64,000 nucleotides of DNA from positions 2,294,001 through 2,358,000 of the forward strand of contig BCHX01000008.1 of NCBI GenBank assembly GCA_001599755.1, read 5' to 3'. The notes beneath the pieces were generated by a model that saw only the letters and a list, made by a program, of their open reading frames with translations, was not told the origin of the DNA and made no database searches. This DNA comes from Gliomastix tumulicola (lineage: Eukaryota > Ascomycota > Sordariomycetes > Hypocreales > Bionectriaceae). Shown here in pieces: positions 31,084 through 42,569 of the stretch. Made by a program: the position numbers and the translations under genes. The first letter of the stretch is position 1, and each line of letters opens with the position of its first letter.

Positions 31084-33528
31084 ATGTCAAGCTCAACGTC
31101 AACCCCACCACCGCCCCAATCGCCATCGCAGCAACACCAGGCCAGCGTCCACGCGTACGCGAGCAACGGCCTCGAGATTCTCCAGGCCGCAACTGACGCA
31201 GCCCAGAATGGCCTCACTCCCGAGCAGACCGAGGCCCTGCAGAATGCGGCTGCCGAGGCCGACGCTCAGGCTGTCGAGACCACGGCTGCCGATGCCGTCG
31301 CCGCCGCCGTAGGGGCCAATGATGTTTACCAGCAACAGCACCAGGAGCAGCATCATGGGCAACACCACGATCAGCACCATCAACACGGGTCGGAGCATCA
31401 TCATCACGAAGCACCGAGCTACGTGCAGCAACACACGCACCTCCACCACTTCCAGCCCGACGGCCTCGATGCCAACGCTCAATTCCTTCATGATGTCGCG
31501 ACGCACGACGCCGGCGTTGTTGGCGGCCCCCTCCCTAGCAACGGCGAGACGAAGCAGCGCGATCCAACAGTGAATCCCAAGCTTACGCGACTGAGACGCG
31601 CGTGCGATATGTGCAGCATGCGGAAGGTCAAATGCGACGACACGGTACGGCCTTGCAAGCCATGCAGAGACCTCGGCGTCGACTGCACCTACAACCGCGA
31701 GACGAAACGGCGCGGACCACCTAACAAGCACGCCGAGGCCGCCAAAGCCGCCAAGCGCGCACGCCATGAGCTCTTGCCTTCCAATAATGCCTTCGGCGTG
31801 CCGGCCGCTCCCTCCAACGGCATCAAGCCCCCTTTCCCCTACTCGCCAGAGGGCCTGACCGACGCCGAGAGCATTGCACCAATGCCTGTGCTGGAATTGC
31901 TTGTGGATGACTTCTTCACCTACATCCACCCGCTGGCTCCTTTCCCCCACGAGCCGACCTTCCGCCAGTCGTTTGCGAACCGTGAAGATCGCACGCGCAC
32001 TGAGTTTCTCGGGCTGGTGGCCAGCATGATTTGCGCTTTGGTCGCGTCGTTCCCTCGGAGTGCGCGGGAACACTTGAAGGCGAAACACAGCACGCATCTG
32101 TTCCCCCGGGCTAGTGTGTTGATCGAGAAATGCCGCGATATCGCTCTGAAATCGAGAGGTAGCACGTGGCAACTCAAGCAGCCCAAGACGCTCGACGACG
32201 CCGCGACAAGTTACTTCTTGGGGCTTTCGTCCGGCTACATTCACCAGTTCAATGCCTATCAGCACTTCATGTCGGAGGCGCTGACGTTGATCCGGGAGCT
32301 GGGCTTCAAACGACCGAAACATCCCGGCGAGCTGCCTACATTTGGCCACGACCCGTATACCCATGAACCGCAGCCCTTCAACCACGTCAAGGATCAGATC
32401 GGGAAGCGCATTTTCTGGTGTCTTCTCCTCGGTATTCGGTAAGCAGGCCTCGAGTTGGCTTTGTCTAAAATTGTTGTAAGCTAACTCAATGTCAGATCAT
32501 TTGCCCAGCTCGGCGCGCACCAAACCGGCGTCGTCATCGCCCCTTCGACTCCCAGCTTCCCCTATCCCGCCTACCCCGACAACATCGACGACATCTATAT
32601 CGTCGCCAACCAGCTCCTCACCGACCAGGCAAATACCTCCGGCTCCGCGTCGCTCCTCACCGGCTTCCGCTTCGGGCTCGACATTTACACCACTATGAAT
32701 GGTGTTGTGAGCCTGGAATTCGCCTACGGGATGAGCACGCTGCCGTGGACGGACCAGAGGATACTCCTGCGGGACGGTCTGCTTGCTGTTAAGAGCATCA
32801 TGGATAACCTCCCAATGGAGCTTCAGCTGCACAGCAACACGGCCGAGGTGGACCCTATGGAGGCCTTCGAGGACACAGCGATGCAGTACGTGCCGCCGCT
32901 GTGGCCCAATGCGCAGCCGACACATGACCTGCGCAACGCGTTCAAGGCGCAGCCGCAGCGCCGGAGGCAGCTGCAGTACGAGATCCAGAAGGCCAACATT
33001 TTCGTCTCCCAACTCGCGACGCGCTCCTACTTCGTCGAGCTGTACTTCAACCTCCGCGACATCTACCTTGCGGAGCAGAACAATGACATGGGCCACCAGG
33101 AGACGGAGGAGGAGAAGGCTGCCGAGGAGCGCGAGGATAAGACTATCTTCGACATCATGACGACGGAGCGCGAGGAGATTGTCCAGAACCTGCTGACGGT
33201 CCTGGGGTCGATCTCCCAGCGCAACCTCGAGCCCAACGGCGACTCCATCATCCACAAGATCCGCCTGGTCGCCTCGACGCTGCTCAACGACGCGCCGGAG
33301 CGCAAGGGCCCGTTCGCTATGAAGTCCGAGGACGCTCTGTCGCATCTCATCGACGTGCTCATGAAGCTGGAGAAGACGGGGCCGACGGGCGCCACCGTCA
33401 CGGCGGATCCAACACAGATGACGAAGCAGGATGAGGAAGAGGAGCTGCAACACTGGGCGGATCTGAGGAATTACCAGATGCGTTACACGCCGATGGACGG
33501 AGGAGCGTTCCCAGGGTCGCTGGTGTGA
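31084..33528 (+). CDS. Zn2Cys6 fungal transcription factor with His/Gln-rich N-terminus
   Basis: Exons 31084-32438 and 32496-33528 (57-bp intron, GTAAGC..TCAG) give 795 aa. The N-terminus is Ala/Gln-rich and has a His-dense stretch at about residues 80-123. The zinc cluster occupies residues 174-201 (C174, C177, C184, C191, C194, C201; C-x2-C-x6-C-x6-C-x2-C-x6-C), followed by a basic RRGPPNKHAEAAKAAKRAR linker. The fungal transcription-factor middle domain starts at about residue 270 (LELLVDDFFTYIHPLAPFPHEPTF) and continues through KRIFWCLLLGIRSFAQLG at the intron. An acidic Glu-rich segment (ETEEEKAAEEREDK) lies in the last third. It is a nuclear regulator; no target genes are deducible. The unusually His-rich tract may bind metal, which is inference only. 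Confidence 0.88.
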
Positions 33529-33761
33529 AGCGCCTGGCCTCTTGAGACCCTGCACGGTCTCCATACTACACACACTTTGTTTTTCTTTCTACTACTGCCG
33601 CTTAATTTGTACTTGATACATTGGGATTACCGAGCTTGGGAGGATAGTTTTAGCTCTCGTGTAAAAGTAGGGAGGAGGAGGAGGTCACCCAGGCATGATA
33701 GGCACGAGCGATACATGAAGATGATGATTTATTTGCAACTATGGCGTCTGACAGTGAGGTG

Positions 33762-34666
33762 TCATAAAATATAGTTGTCAGTCTCCCGCTGGTATTTCCT
33801 GTCCAAGTTCCACTCGTATGCCGCGAAGCCCACCAGCAGCCAGTTCACAAATCTGCATGACATCTGTTAGCACACACGCAACCTTCATTCTACCACAAGA
33901 TTCCCGGCCGGCCGGAAAGAGAGAGAGAGGGACACATACGTGATCATGGCGACCAGGGCTATCATCCCGCCCTGTAGGGAGTTGTACCGCATCCAATCCG
34001 AGTTGGCGAGGTGGACGGCCAGCAGCGCCAGACATGCTGTCGCGCCGCCGGCCACGGCCGCTTGGATTGGCAGCTGGACGCCCGAGGGTATACCCGGGCG
34101 GTGGTGCGCGGTGCGGCGCGCCGATATCGTCGTCGCGAGACTCCATATCAGCGAAACAACGGCCTGTTGTATATCCTGGTCAGCTTTTTTTTTCTTTTCT
34201 TCCCCGTTCCCTTCCCCCCCCTTCTTCTTTGATAACCCGTTTTTATTCGTTGACGTACAATCGGCATGCTGTACCACAGCACAAGGTAGCAGTCGCTCGA
34301 GGCGTCGTACCCGCCGCACAGCCGGCCGGTCGAGAACCACCAGACGTCCATGACGAGCGCGATGAAGGGCACGACGATGGCCCACGGCCGGGTGATGGAG
34401 ATGAGGAAGAGGATCCGCGGGTGGCGGGCGGGCAGCGACGCCGCGGCCGGGTACCCGTACGGGCTCGGTCTATGGTGCCGGCCACCACCACCACCACCGC
34501 CATGGCCGTGGCCGTGGCCGGGTTGGTAGGTTCCCCCCGTGTGGTAGGGCGGCGGTTGGTGGTAGGGGTCATGGTTGTTGCTGCTGCCGTCGTGGACGTG
34601 GCTGTTGTAGTGGCCGTTGTACTGGTTGCTGTTGTAGTAGTCGCCGTTATTGTTCGTCGTCGCCAT
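33762..34666 (-). CDS. Four-helix membrane protein (MARVEL-like), unknown function
   Basis: Exons 34666-34259, 34163-33940 and 33852-33762 give 240 aa. The first 70 residues are Asn/His/Gly-rich (GHGHGHGGGGGGGRHH) with a PPPY motif, then four hydrophobic helices: PWAIVVPFIALVMDVWWF, a segment around YLVLWYSMPIAVVSLIWSLA made by the first splice join, AAVAGGATACLALLAVHLA, and GGMIALVAMITFVNWLLVGFAAY made by the second join. A short charged cytosolic tail follows (EWNLDRKYQRE). The four-helix layout with a short first loop holding Cys pairs (CGGYDASSDC) suggests a MARVEL-type protein of the plasma membrane or secretory pathway. That splicing restores two membrane helices is good evidence that the model is right. 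Confidence 0.78.
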
Positions 34667-35788
34667 CGTGAGAAGGACGGCGCGAGGGCCGGGAGGAAAG
34701 CGAGGCTAGGGTCGAGGAGGAATGTCGGATCGGCCGCGGCGCGCGACGGGCCGGCGCTCAGAACAACAACAGCTCGTCGTAGGAGTCGAGAGACGTCGTA
34801 GGAAAGGGCGAGAGGTAACTTCCGCGTTCGGATCTGGATGTTCGACCGGGTGAGTGAGGAAAAAGTGCAGAAAGCCCCAAGGAGGAGAGGAGAGGAGATG
34901 TTTGTTGAAGATGGGCGCCGCCAAGAAGCGACTGCCACTCCCATTTCGGTTCGTTCCCCCCAACTTGGTTGAGAGCAACTTGAGACCTTCAGTGCGCCTG
35001 GGCAGGCATTTTAGGCTCTTTAGCGCACCGCAGCTTGCCCCATGGCAATGGTGGGGTGGGGATTCTTTTACCTTAGTGGACGGGGGCGGGTAAAACTGCA
35101 GGTGCAAGTTCGCTGGGACTGGGGTTGAGGATTTGAGATGCAGGTCCTAGTTAGATTTGGGGAGAACCCTGGGAATGAGAGTCTCTTGGGGCGGATCTTT
35201 CAAGTGGCCAGCTCGTCCGTGATTCATCTTGACTTCTCTTGGCTGGACAGGACAAGGTGTGCTGCTGCCATGTTCCTGGCCGGGCTTGCGTATGTCGTGC
35301 AGCGTTGCACGTGGCTGAGTTCCCAGCTTCCAGGGAGCTAACGTTCTAGAATCAACCTCCCTGGAACCCTGCACATGCAGAAGCTGCCCCCGTGGATACC
35401 ACCTTATTCGCAGTAAGGTCAGTTAGGTCCGAGTAGCGGCCCTGCTTTCCCCGCGCGCGTGCCTGAACAGCCACATGCACCGCCCCTGGAGTTGACGAGT
35501 CTGTCTGGGACTGGCTTTGGTCGATGGAAAGCCAAATTACGGGATTTCAGACGTGCTCTGGGGACGGATCGCTGCGGATAAGTCTTCAGTGGATTGGAGG
35601 AAAGGAAGCTTGTATTAAATGAGGAGGTATCAAGAAGGTAGTAGTAACGAGAGATGGCTGCAAAACAAATCGCCCGAATTCCAGTGCCGGCCGTTAGATT
35701 ATGTACGTTGCTCAAGGTGCTTTCTTCTTCCTCTTTGCGAGCCTATTTATTGAGACAAGTTGCGCCCAGCGCTTCCCCATGCGCAGTC
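34667..35788. other. Intergenic region, no supported gene
   Basis: Promoter of the membrane-protein gene and 3' flank of the LITAF-type gene. Contains a small inverted repeat, ACCTTA-N7-TAAGGT, near 35400-35420. No gene recognised. Confidence 0.55.
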
Positions 35789-37009
35789 TCAGAACTTGAG
35801 CGGTGGCGCGCCGGGCGGGCGATCTCCCTCTGATACTACCACAGCAGCAAGCTGTTGGCCCTGCTCGGCCTGGACACCAGCCAAGGGCGCACTCGGCCCA
35901 TCTGGTAGCTGGGGCGGTAGTTCGGGGGCTTGCGACGCTGGGATTGATTGTGTATTCTCGACCTGAATTCGTGGTGTTGCCGGACGTTGCTCCAGAGCTG
36001 GAGGAGGACTGGGGATAGGATCATACTGCATCTGCGGAGGTGGAGTCGAGACTGGGGAGTGTTCTGGCGGTGCGAGTGTCGGAGACTGATGCTGTGGCGG
36101 TGAAGGAGTCATGACAGGTCCTGGGACCGTCCCGACCTGCTGCTGCTGTTGCTGCTGCTGCTGCACGTCCCCTCCTGACGCAGCAGGGGTCTGCTGCACA
36201 TCAGGTGCTGTAGCGTATTGCGAGGGGACCAGAGCCTCCTCGGGAGTCGGAAAGACCCTGATCTCGCCATCCCTCACCCTTACCGCGATCTGCTTCTCGC
36301 ATGAGGTGCAGAACCACTGCGTCTGCTCGAACCAGTGCAGACAGCACGGCAGCGGCGTCAGGCAAACGCAGACCACGCAGAACGCGGCACCCGTGAGACT
36401 TGGAAAACACACCCTCGTTAGCCCCCATCATCCATCCATCTACCCTCCCAACGCTTGCGACAAAAACAAATGTTCTGCTCACCATTGGAAGCCCTTGCCC
36501 TTCTTGACGATCCTCGTCTGCGTCCTCTTCTTGCAGAACTGGCAGTCCACCCACTCGGACTTCTCCTCCATGAGATGAAGCGGCACGACCTTGGGCACGC
36601 CATTGTTGGGCCGTCCGGTCGCATTCGGGATGGTTGTCTGCTGCTGCTGCTGCTGGGCGTGGTGGCCGCCGTCGGTGGACATGGGCGGCTGCGCGAGGGG
36701 CTGGAGGGCGATGGCATTGTCGCCCGTCACGCCCCATGCCGCCGTGCTCTCTGCTCCCTGTGCTGCTTGAGGCGACGACGACGCGTACGGTGGCGTGCTG
36801 GAGGGCGCGGCTGCGGCATCATGCGCTGAGGCCTGCGTTGTCGGGGGGTTCGCTATCGTTGTCGAGGGCAGCTGGCCTGGTCGGGGAGGCGGCGCGGCAC
36901 CGGCAGCTCGGGCTGCCTCGTAGGAGGGCGGAGGAAGGTCATTGGGGACGTCGAGTGCTTGGTCGTCTGGGTGGTGGTGGTGGATGGACTGTGACGGAGC
37001 GCCCGTCAT
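35789..37009 (-). CDS. LITAF/SIMPLE-domain protein with PPxY motif and poly-Gln
   Basis: Exons 37009-36483 and 36398-35789 (84-bp intron) give 378 aa. The N-terminus has LPPPSYEAA, a PPxY-type motif recognised by WW domains of Nedd4/Rsp5 ligases, then a Pro/Ala/Ser-rich stretch and a Gln run. The LITAF domain (about residues 150-225) has CQFC, a hydrophobic insert rebuilt over the splice site (CLTGAAFCVVCVCLTPLPCC) and CTSC, the two CxxC knuckles that form one zinc site with a membrane-inserting helix between them. The C-terminal half is Pro/Gln-rich, with a Gln run encoded by CTG/TTG repeats at 36138-36164. Family role: a monotopic protein of endosomes or the plasma membrane in ubiquitin-dependent sorting. 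Placement in fungi is by inference. Confidence 0.84.
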
Positions 37010-38234
37010 ATCCGATGATGTGCGTTGAACGGGTTCAAATATTGATTAGTATTCCAAGTCGGCGGAGAGACAGAAATGGCCGGAGGCGAAGAAAGAAATC
37101 TAGACGAATTAAAGTAGGAGGAAAAATAGCGACTGAGAAGAGAAAACGAGAAACGATCGGGTATCGACAGAAAAGCAGAAGAGGTCGTTAAGAGAAGTCA
37201 TCCATTGCATTGAAGATGTCAGGAAGAGAGACGCAATCCACGGAATGTGACAGGTGAATCCCGGATTTTTCCCTCGTTGGCGTCTCAATTGGCTTTAGCG
37301 GTCACCTAACCCCTGTTTGGCGGGGCTTCCACCTGCTGTCTGGGGAGTTTGGCGGCCACTGATTGGTGCAATGCGCTGAGAGTCTTGTCAAGCCACAGCG
37401 ATGACAGGTCCTCCAAGCTCACAGCCACAGGATCAGCAATGGATTCCTCCTCTGCTCACTGCTTGGGTGGCTCCCGTCTCGATAAGCCCGACTCTTGAAA
37501 GCGAAAGAAAACGACGACCAGCAAGACACCGTCATTGACCCACGCAAGACACGCGTCGCCCTCAATACGGGCTCAGATCGGACGTAGATGGTCTAGCCGG
37601 GTCCGGTCTGTCACGAGGCTGGAAGCAGGGCCGGAATCATGCTTCACCTAGACACTGAAGAAGCTCTTTACGGGTCATTCATGGAGGTGTCTGCCAATGG
37701 ACTAAGCAGAAACTGCTACCTTACCTTCGACTTCTATGAGGTAAGGTAGCCATTTCAACTGCCTAGGTATATGGATCCGTAACCTCCAGGTCGCGTCAGG
37801 TGCAAGCAATTTCTGCTCTCGCCAAACAAGTCATGTTCCTACGCTCACGAGGTTACCGATGTATGTCAAGAGGTGCGCTCGTATCTAGATCGCCTTGATT
37901 GCTCCCAATGATGCACCAATGGTTTCCATAATCACAATGATCTGAATATCTTCTGGAACCTCGGCTGGCTTTCTCCTCTTCCGCATCACGCGGTCTACTG
38001 AACGCCTTGGGGGACATGTAATACTGCAACGGGGGTCATCTAACACCGCGTCATGCGCTAACACTACAGGGCACTTAAGGATGTCGTATTCCATGCGGAG
38101 AAGAAGCAGATCATCCGCTCTTCCTCTCCTCGTGTGATTACAACACGAGCTGGTCCTTTGAGAGTTATAACACGCAGCTCAACCGCCCACAGCTGTTCCA
38201 CGATTTCGCTCTGTCCAAGCAAATCAAGTCAAGC
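37010..38234. other. Intergenic region with a perfect inverted repeat
   Basis: 1.2 kb. The only strong structure is the 12-bp inverted repeat at 37715-37750 (listed separately). ORFs present are short and featureless. Confidence 0.55.
37715..37750. repeat. Perfect 12-bp inverted repeat (hairpin)
   Basis: GCTACCTTACCT at 37715-37726 and its exact reverse complement at 37739-37750, separated by a 12-nt spacer. It lies about 485 bp upstream of the six-hairpin gene and could be an operator, a transcript hairpin or the trace of a small mobile element. Confidence 0.75.
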
Positions 38235-40358
38235 ATGCGGTCAGAAACGACACTCTCGAGCGCCGACTTCGGCCTTCACATCGACAGCCACTCCGGCGCC
38301 CTCTGGTCTATCATCGACCCCAAAACAGACCCCGGAGATGAGGCGCCCATGAACTGGATCAGCGGCCCGTCCAATGCTCCCTGGCAGCCGGGCTCGAGTC
38401 GATGGGGCCTCGGCTATGCAGACATCGGTGCCAGCAGCCTCCATCGCGCGTACTGGACTGTGCCTGATGACCAGCCGTCCTACAGAGATGGCGTCTCTAC
38501 GGTGGTGTATACCCGGGGGCCTCTCCAACTTCAGGTGGAACGCAGCATTAGCGACGGTGACGCCTCCTTTACCGAGACCTACACTTTCAAGAACAACGGC
38601 GGCGCGGATCTCGACCTCTCGTCCCGGGAGGGCAACACCGCGCTAGGGATATACACCCCCTTCAACGACCACTATACGGACGCTGTTGATGCGCTGCGAG
38701 CGCGCACCCACGCCCACGTCTGGGCCAACGGAGGCTCCAGCGCCTGGGTCAGGATGGAACGCATGGGCGCCTCCTCCCACCGAAACCTCGGCATGGTGCT
38801 CACCAGGGGGTCACTCGCTGGTTATAGCGTCGAGTCTCGCAATAGAGTCACGTCCTCGAACACGCGCGGCGTCTTCGTCTTACACCCATTGTTATCAAGG
38901 TTAAAGCCCGGCGAGGAGGCCGTGGTCCAGTGGACGTTCTTCTGGCACGACACATGGCGAGATTTCCTGGACAACTGTGCCGCAAGGTCGGATCAGTTCA
39001 TCGATTTCAGCGTCTCGTCGTACGTTTTGGCTCCAGGCGAGTTCACTACGATTCGGTTACGAGGTGCTCATGTCACTAGAGACACCACCGTTGATGGGAA
39101 GGCGGTGCAGCTGGGCGACGATGGGGAGTATCAGCACACTATCCAAGCAGCCGATCTTCCTCTTGGGGAGCATCGAGTGACCGTTTCTACCCTTTTCGAC
39201 AGTAAGACGGAGGCCTCTTCCATCTTTCTCAACAATGTCCAGAGCTACGATGACCTCATCTCCGCACGAACGAGGTTCATTGCCGACAGGCAGCAAGTCT
39301 CGCGACCAGGAGATCCCCTCAACGGCGCCTATGTCCTTTACGACAACCAGATGAGAGGCCAGGTGACATTCGACACCGACCGGGACAGAAACTCCGGACG
39401 CGAGAGGATTGGTATGGGTGTGCTTATCGCACGGTGGCTGAAACGACGCCCTTCGGACGAGCCTTTACGGTCATCACTCCTCCGGTACTACGAATTTGTA
39501 TGCACGCGCCTCCAAGACCAGGAGACCGGATACGTCCTCGACGGGCCTGGTGATAGGTCTAAGCGTCTCTACAACTGGGCTTGGGTCATGCAGCTACACT
39601 TGACCGTCGCCGAGCTGCAGCTCGATCTGCCACCGACTCTCGCGAACAAGTCCCCCCTCGAGCGGTTCGTCCTCACACTAGACAGCTACTACGCTGAGGG
39701 TGGCCGTCAGTTCTACCCGATTGGCCTCCCCGTCCTCGCAGGCCTTCGTGCTCTTCATCGCCTCAACGACGAGAGCCTGCTACAACGAGCGTTGTCTCTG
39801 TTCACCGCACACGGCGAGTATATCGCGGACACGGGACTGAACTGGCCCTCGTCCGAGGTCAACTTTGAGCAGTCCATCGTCGGCCCTGCCGCCACCATCT
39901 TGCTTGAACTGTACCGCTGGACCAACGAGTCGCGTTGGCTCGTGGCCGCAGAGATCCAACTGCGCGTCCTCCTCGGCTTCAACGGCCAGCAGCCTGACCA
40001 CCGCCTCCACGACGTAGCCATCAGACACTGGGACGGATACTGGTTCGGCAAGGACCGCATGTGGGGAGACACCTTCCCGCATTACTGGAGCGCCATCACC
40101 GCGGTAGCCCTGCATCACTACGGCGTGAGCCTCTCCCGGAAGGGAGATACGGAGGCGGGAGAGACATACAGACGACGGGCGGATGGCATCATACGTGCTA
40201 ATCTGGCGCTTTTCACGCCGGAAGGAGCCGGATCGTGTGCGTGGATCTACCCGTTGAGTGTAGATGGTCGGAGGGGACATTATCCAGATCCTTACGCGAA
40301 CGACCAGGACTGGGCTCTAGCTTTTCTGCTGGAGATCGAAAACGACGACGATGAATAA
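38235..40358 (+). CDS. Six-hairpin-glycosidase-like protein, unknown specificity
   Basis: Intronless, 707 aa, no signal peptide, so probably intracellular unless exported unconventionally. The first ~280 residues look like a beta-sandwich (GLHIDSHSGALWSIIDP, PMNWI, FTETYTFKNNGGADLDLSS, VVQWTFFWH), the layout found before the catalytic barrel of several carbohydrate-active families. From about residue 340 there are repeated amphipathic helix pairs with aromatic and acidic positions (LRYYEFVCTRLQD, LYNWAWVMQLHLTVAELQ, GLPVLAGLRALHRLND, HYWSAITAVALHHYG), fitting an (alpha/alpha)6 toroid as in six-hairpin glycosidases. No known GH or PL catalytic signature could be matched. Absence of introns and lack of a fungal family match by eye leave bacterial origin possible but unproven. 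Confidence 0.62.
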   Translation: MRSETTLSSADFGLHIDSHSGALWSIIDPKTDPGDEAPMNWISGPSNAPWQPGSSRWGLGYADIGASSLHRAYWTVPDDQPSYRDGVSTVVYTRGPLQLQVERSISDGDASFTETYTFKNNGGADLDLSSREGNTALGIYTPFNDHYTDAVDALRARTHAHVWANGGSSAWVRMERMGASSHRNLGMVLTRGSLAGYSVESRNRVTSSNTRGVFVLHPLLSRLKPGEEAVVQWTFFWHDTWRDFLDNCAARSDQFIDFSVSSYVLAPGEFTTIRLRGAHVTRDTTVDGKAVQLGDDGEYQHTIQAADLPLGEHRVTVSTLFDSKTEASSIFLNNVQSYDDLISARTRFIADRQQVSRPGDPLNGAYVLYDNQMRGQVTFDTDRDRNSGRERIGMGVLIARWLKRRPSDEPLRSSLLRYYEFVCTRLQDQETGYVLDGPGDRSKRLYNWAWVMQLHLTVAELQLDLPPTLANKSPLERFVLTLDSYYAEGGRQFYPIGLPVLAGLRALHRLNDESLLQRALSLFTAHGEYIADTGLNWPSSEVNFEQSIVGPAATILLELYRWTNESRWLVAAEIQLRVLLGFNGQQPDHRLHDVAIRHWDGYWFGKDRMWGDTFPHYWSAITAVALHHYGVSLSRKGDTEAGETYRRRADGIIRANLALFTPEGAGSCAWIYPLSVDGRRGHYPDPYANDQDWALAFLLEIENDDDE

Positions 40359-41244
40359 ATAATGTGTGGCAGCTTAGAATAGAATAAGAGCCTATCTGAG
40401 GCTGCTATCATGACACCGCCCGAGTCGATATGGTCTTTTGAATCAAGTGTTAGAAGCGGCCGTCGAAAGAAAAGCTGTGTGAATATGAAAGCCCAAAAAA
40501 CCAGCCTCGGGAAAGCTTGATAGAGAAATGAGGCGTCCGTCAGGTTTCTCTTGGCTCCTTCAACCCAGAGCTCGTTTTCCTTTCTTCTCTCCTCTTAGCT
40601 TTCGGGGGTTACCAGCCCCTGTATCAATCTTGCAATGGGCTGGTTTCCGAGTGTGCAAGAGCTTCAACATTATCGCGCCCCCGGTGGTCTCCCCTTGTCC
40701 ATTCTCGCAGTGTGCGTCCCGAAGTTGTAGTCAGCCTCTTGTCCACGCTGTCTAACCGGCGACACAATCCGGCGAGCAGACCGAAGTCGCGCGTGCAACA
40801 TGTTCCAAGAGATCGCCTCGCTGCTCACGAAAGACGACTCCAAAGGACAGGGAGGATGTAGTTCGTCGAGTTCGAGAGCTGGCATCAGGTAGGTTCGTGC
40901 CGGGAAGCTGGGTATCAAGCTGTTTCTTGCTTGTCTGGGTCTTGTCCACGACGCCATAAGGACCGGGAGAATCTGGACATGCTGTGCATCCTCATGAAGC
41001 GGTGCGGGATAGGTGGTTGGCCGCGAAAGGAAAACGGAGAGCAGAGCGGTTTTGGTAGTCCTTGAGAAGCGAATGTCTTGGGAGGAAAATAGAAATAATA
41101 CCCTAGAATATTGGCGACAATTATCAACTCCATAGCATTCTTTCCAACGTGTTTACGGGTTTCCCACGTTCCCACCAACTCCAATGGACCAAAAGCAATA
41201 CAACCACTATGGCGTCGACGAGATATGAGGGCTAGAAAACAAAA
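40359..41244. other. Convergent intergenic region, no supported gene
   Basis: Lies between the 3' ends of the six-hairpin gene and IES2. No repeat or coding signal of note. Confidence 0.55.
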
Positions 41245-42569
41245 TCAAGCAACCTCCTCCACCATCTTAGGCGGAAGAGCAGGCGTGCTGGTCCCCCCAC
41301 GAAACAGCCTGCCAGAAGGTCCGTCGACCATCTCCTTGGGCACACCGATCGAGACGCCGCTCTTGTTACTGACCCAACGAACAAACACCGGGCTCACCTT
41401 CGGACCCTCGTTCTCTGGCGAACCATCGGCTGCGGCTGCGGCAGCCTTCTTGTTCACCTTGGGTGCCTGCTTCTTGAGAAGCTTGTTGATCGTTTCCATC
41501 TATCCAACGCATTAGTCTCTGGGCAGTCTTGATAAAGCAGAACTGTTCTCCATAGGCTCACCTTGACTTCCTCATTGCGCTTCTCGCTGAGGTTTCGCCT
41601 GCGACGCGCCATCTCCTGGCGACGCATCGACAGCTCCTCTGCGGTAAACACCTTCTTCGCTTGGACCTCTGCTTCGAGTCAGTTATCGTCACCGGCAACA
41701 GTACGTCAGTCCAACCCACCATCCGAGAGTTTCATGAAATCCTGCGGCCCCTCCTCGAACCGCGCTCGTTGACGCTTTGTCATCTTGTTCAAGTCAACAT
41801 CGCCGTCTTGGCTCCCATCCTCGTCGCTGTCCCCTCTGTCGGCTCCAGCACCCAATTCCCCGACCACCTCAATCTCGTCACCCTCAGCGTCCTCGTCATC
41901 CCCAAGCCCAGTCTCGTCGCCGAAGCCGAGCGTCTGATCGCCTGCATCGCTGTCCCCAGGGTCGCTGAGGTCGTCATCATCGTCGTCGTCATCGTCGTCT
42001 TCGTTGTTGTTGCGGGCAGCCGATGGCTTGACCGCGCTGCGGGAAATCTTGATGGTGGGACCCGATGAGGGGGCCGGCATGTCCATGTCCACGTCGCCCT
42101 CAGCATCCATATCCATCTCCTCCTCCCCCTCGGCGTCCTCTTCAGCATCCTCCATTTCCTCATCCTCGTCGTCCACCTCGATCTGGGCCTCCTCGTCATC
42201 GTCATCGTCGTCGTCGTCGTCGTCGTCGGGGCTAGACTCGACCACGTAGCTCTTCTTGCCTCCGCGATCCCGTTTCCCGTGGATAATCTCGCCTCCCTCG
42301 AAAGCCTCCGGGCGCCCGCGATTGCCGCCCCGGGCAGCTTGGCGCTGTTTGGTGGAGGCCGGCATGGGCTCGTCCTCGTCATCCAGGTACGAGTCAGCCC
42401 TCACGTCTATTGAGGGGCCCGAGTTGCGATGAGAGCGGCGGGATGACATGGTGCCTGGGGCAGTGCTGGTGGGTGTCAGGTCCTTGTCGCTCGAGTTAGC
42501 CCATTGCGCGTGGACAGAAATGGTCTCCTTGGCCTTCGCGGCCGCGGATCGGCGCGGGCGTGATGACAT
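41245..42569 (-). CDS. IES2: INO80 chromatin-remodelling complex subunit IES2 (PAPA-1 domain)
   Basis: Exons 42569-41720, 41668-41562 and 41499-41245 give 403 aa. The N-terminus SSRPRRSAAAKAKETISVHAQW is basic. A long Asp/Glu-rich middle (residues about 110-240, from GAC/GAT repeats) includes a run near 42180-42230. The PAPA-1/INO80B-like domain straddles the two introns: KMTKRQRARFEEGPQDFMKLSDEVQAKK, then FTAEELSMRRQEMARRRRNLSEKRNEEVK, then METINKLLKKQ. Family knowledge: IES2 binds the INO80 ATPase with the Rvb1/Rvb2 ring and is needed for nucleosome sliding in transcription and repair. Splicing is supported because each join restores the conserved basic domain. Expected in the nucleus. Confidence 0.9.
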
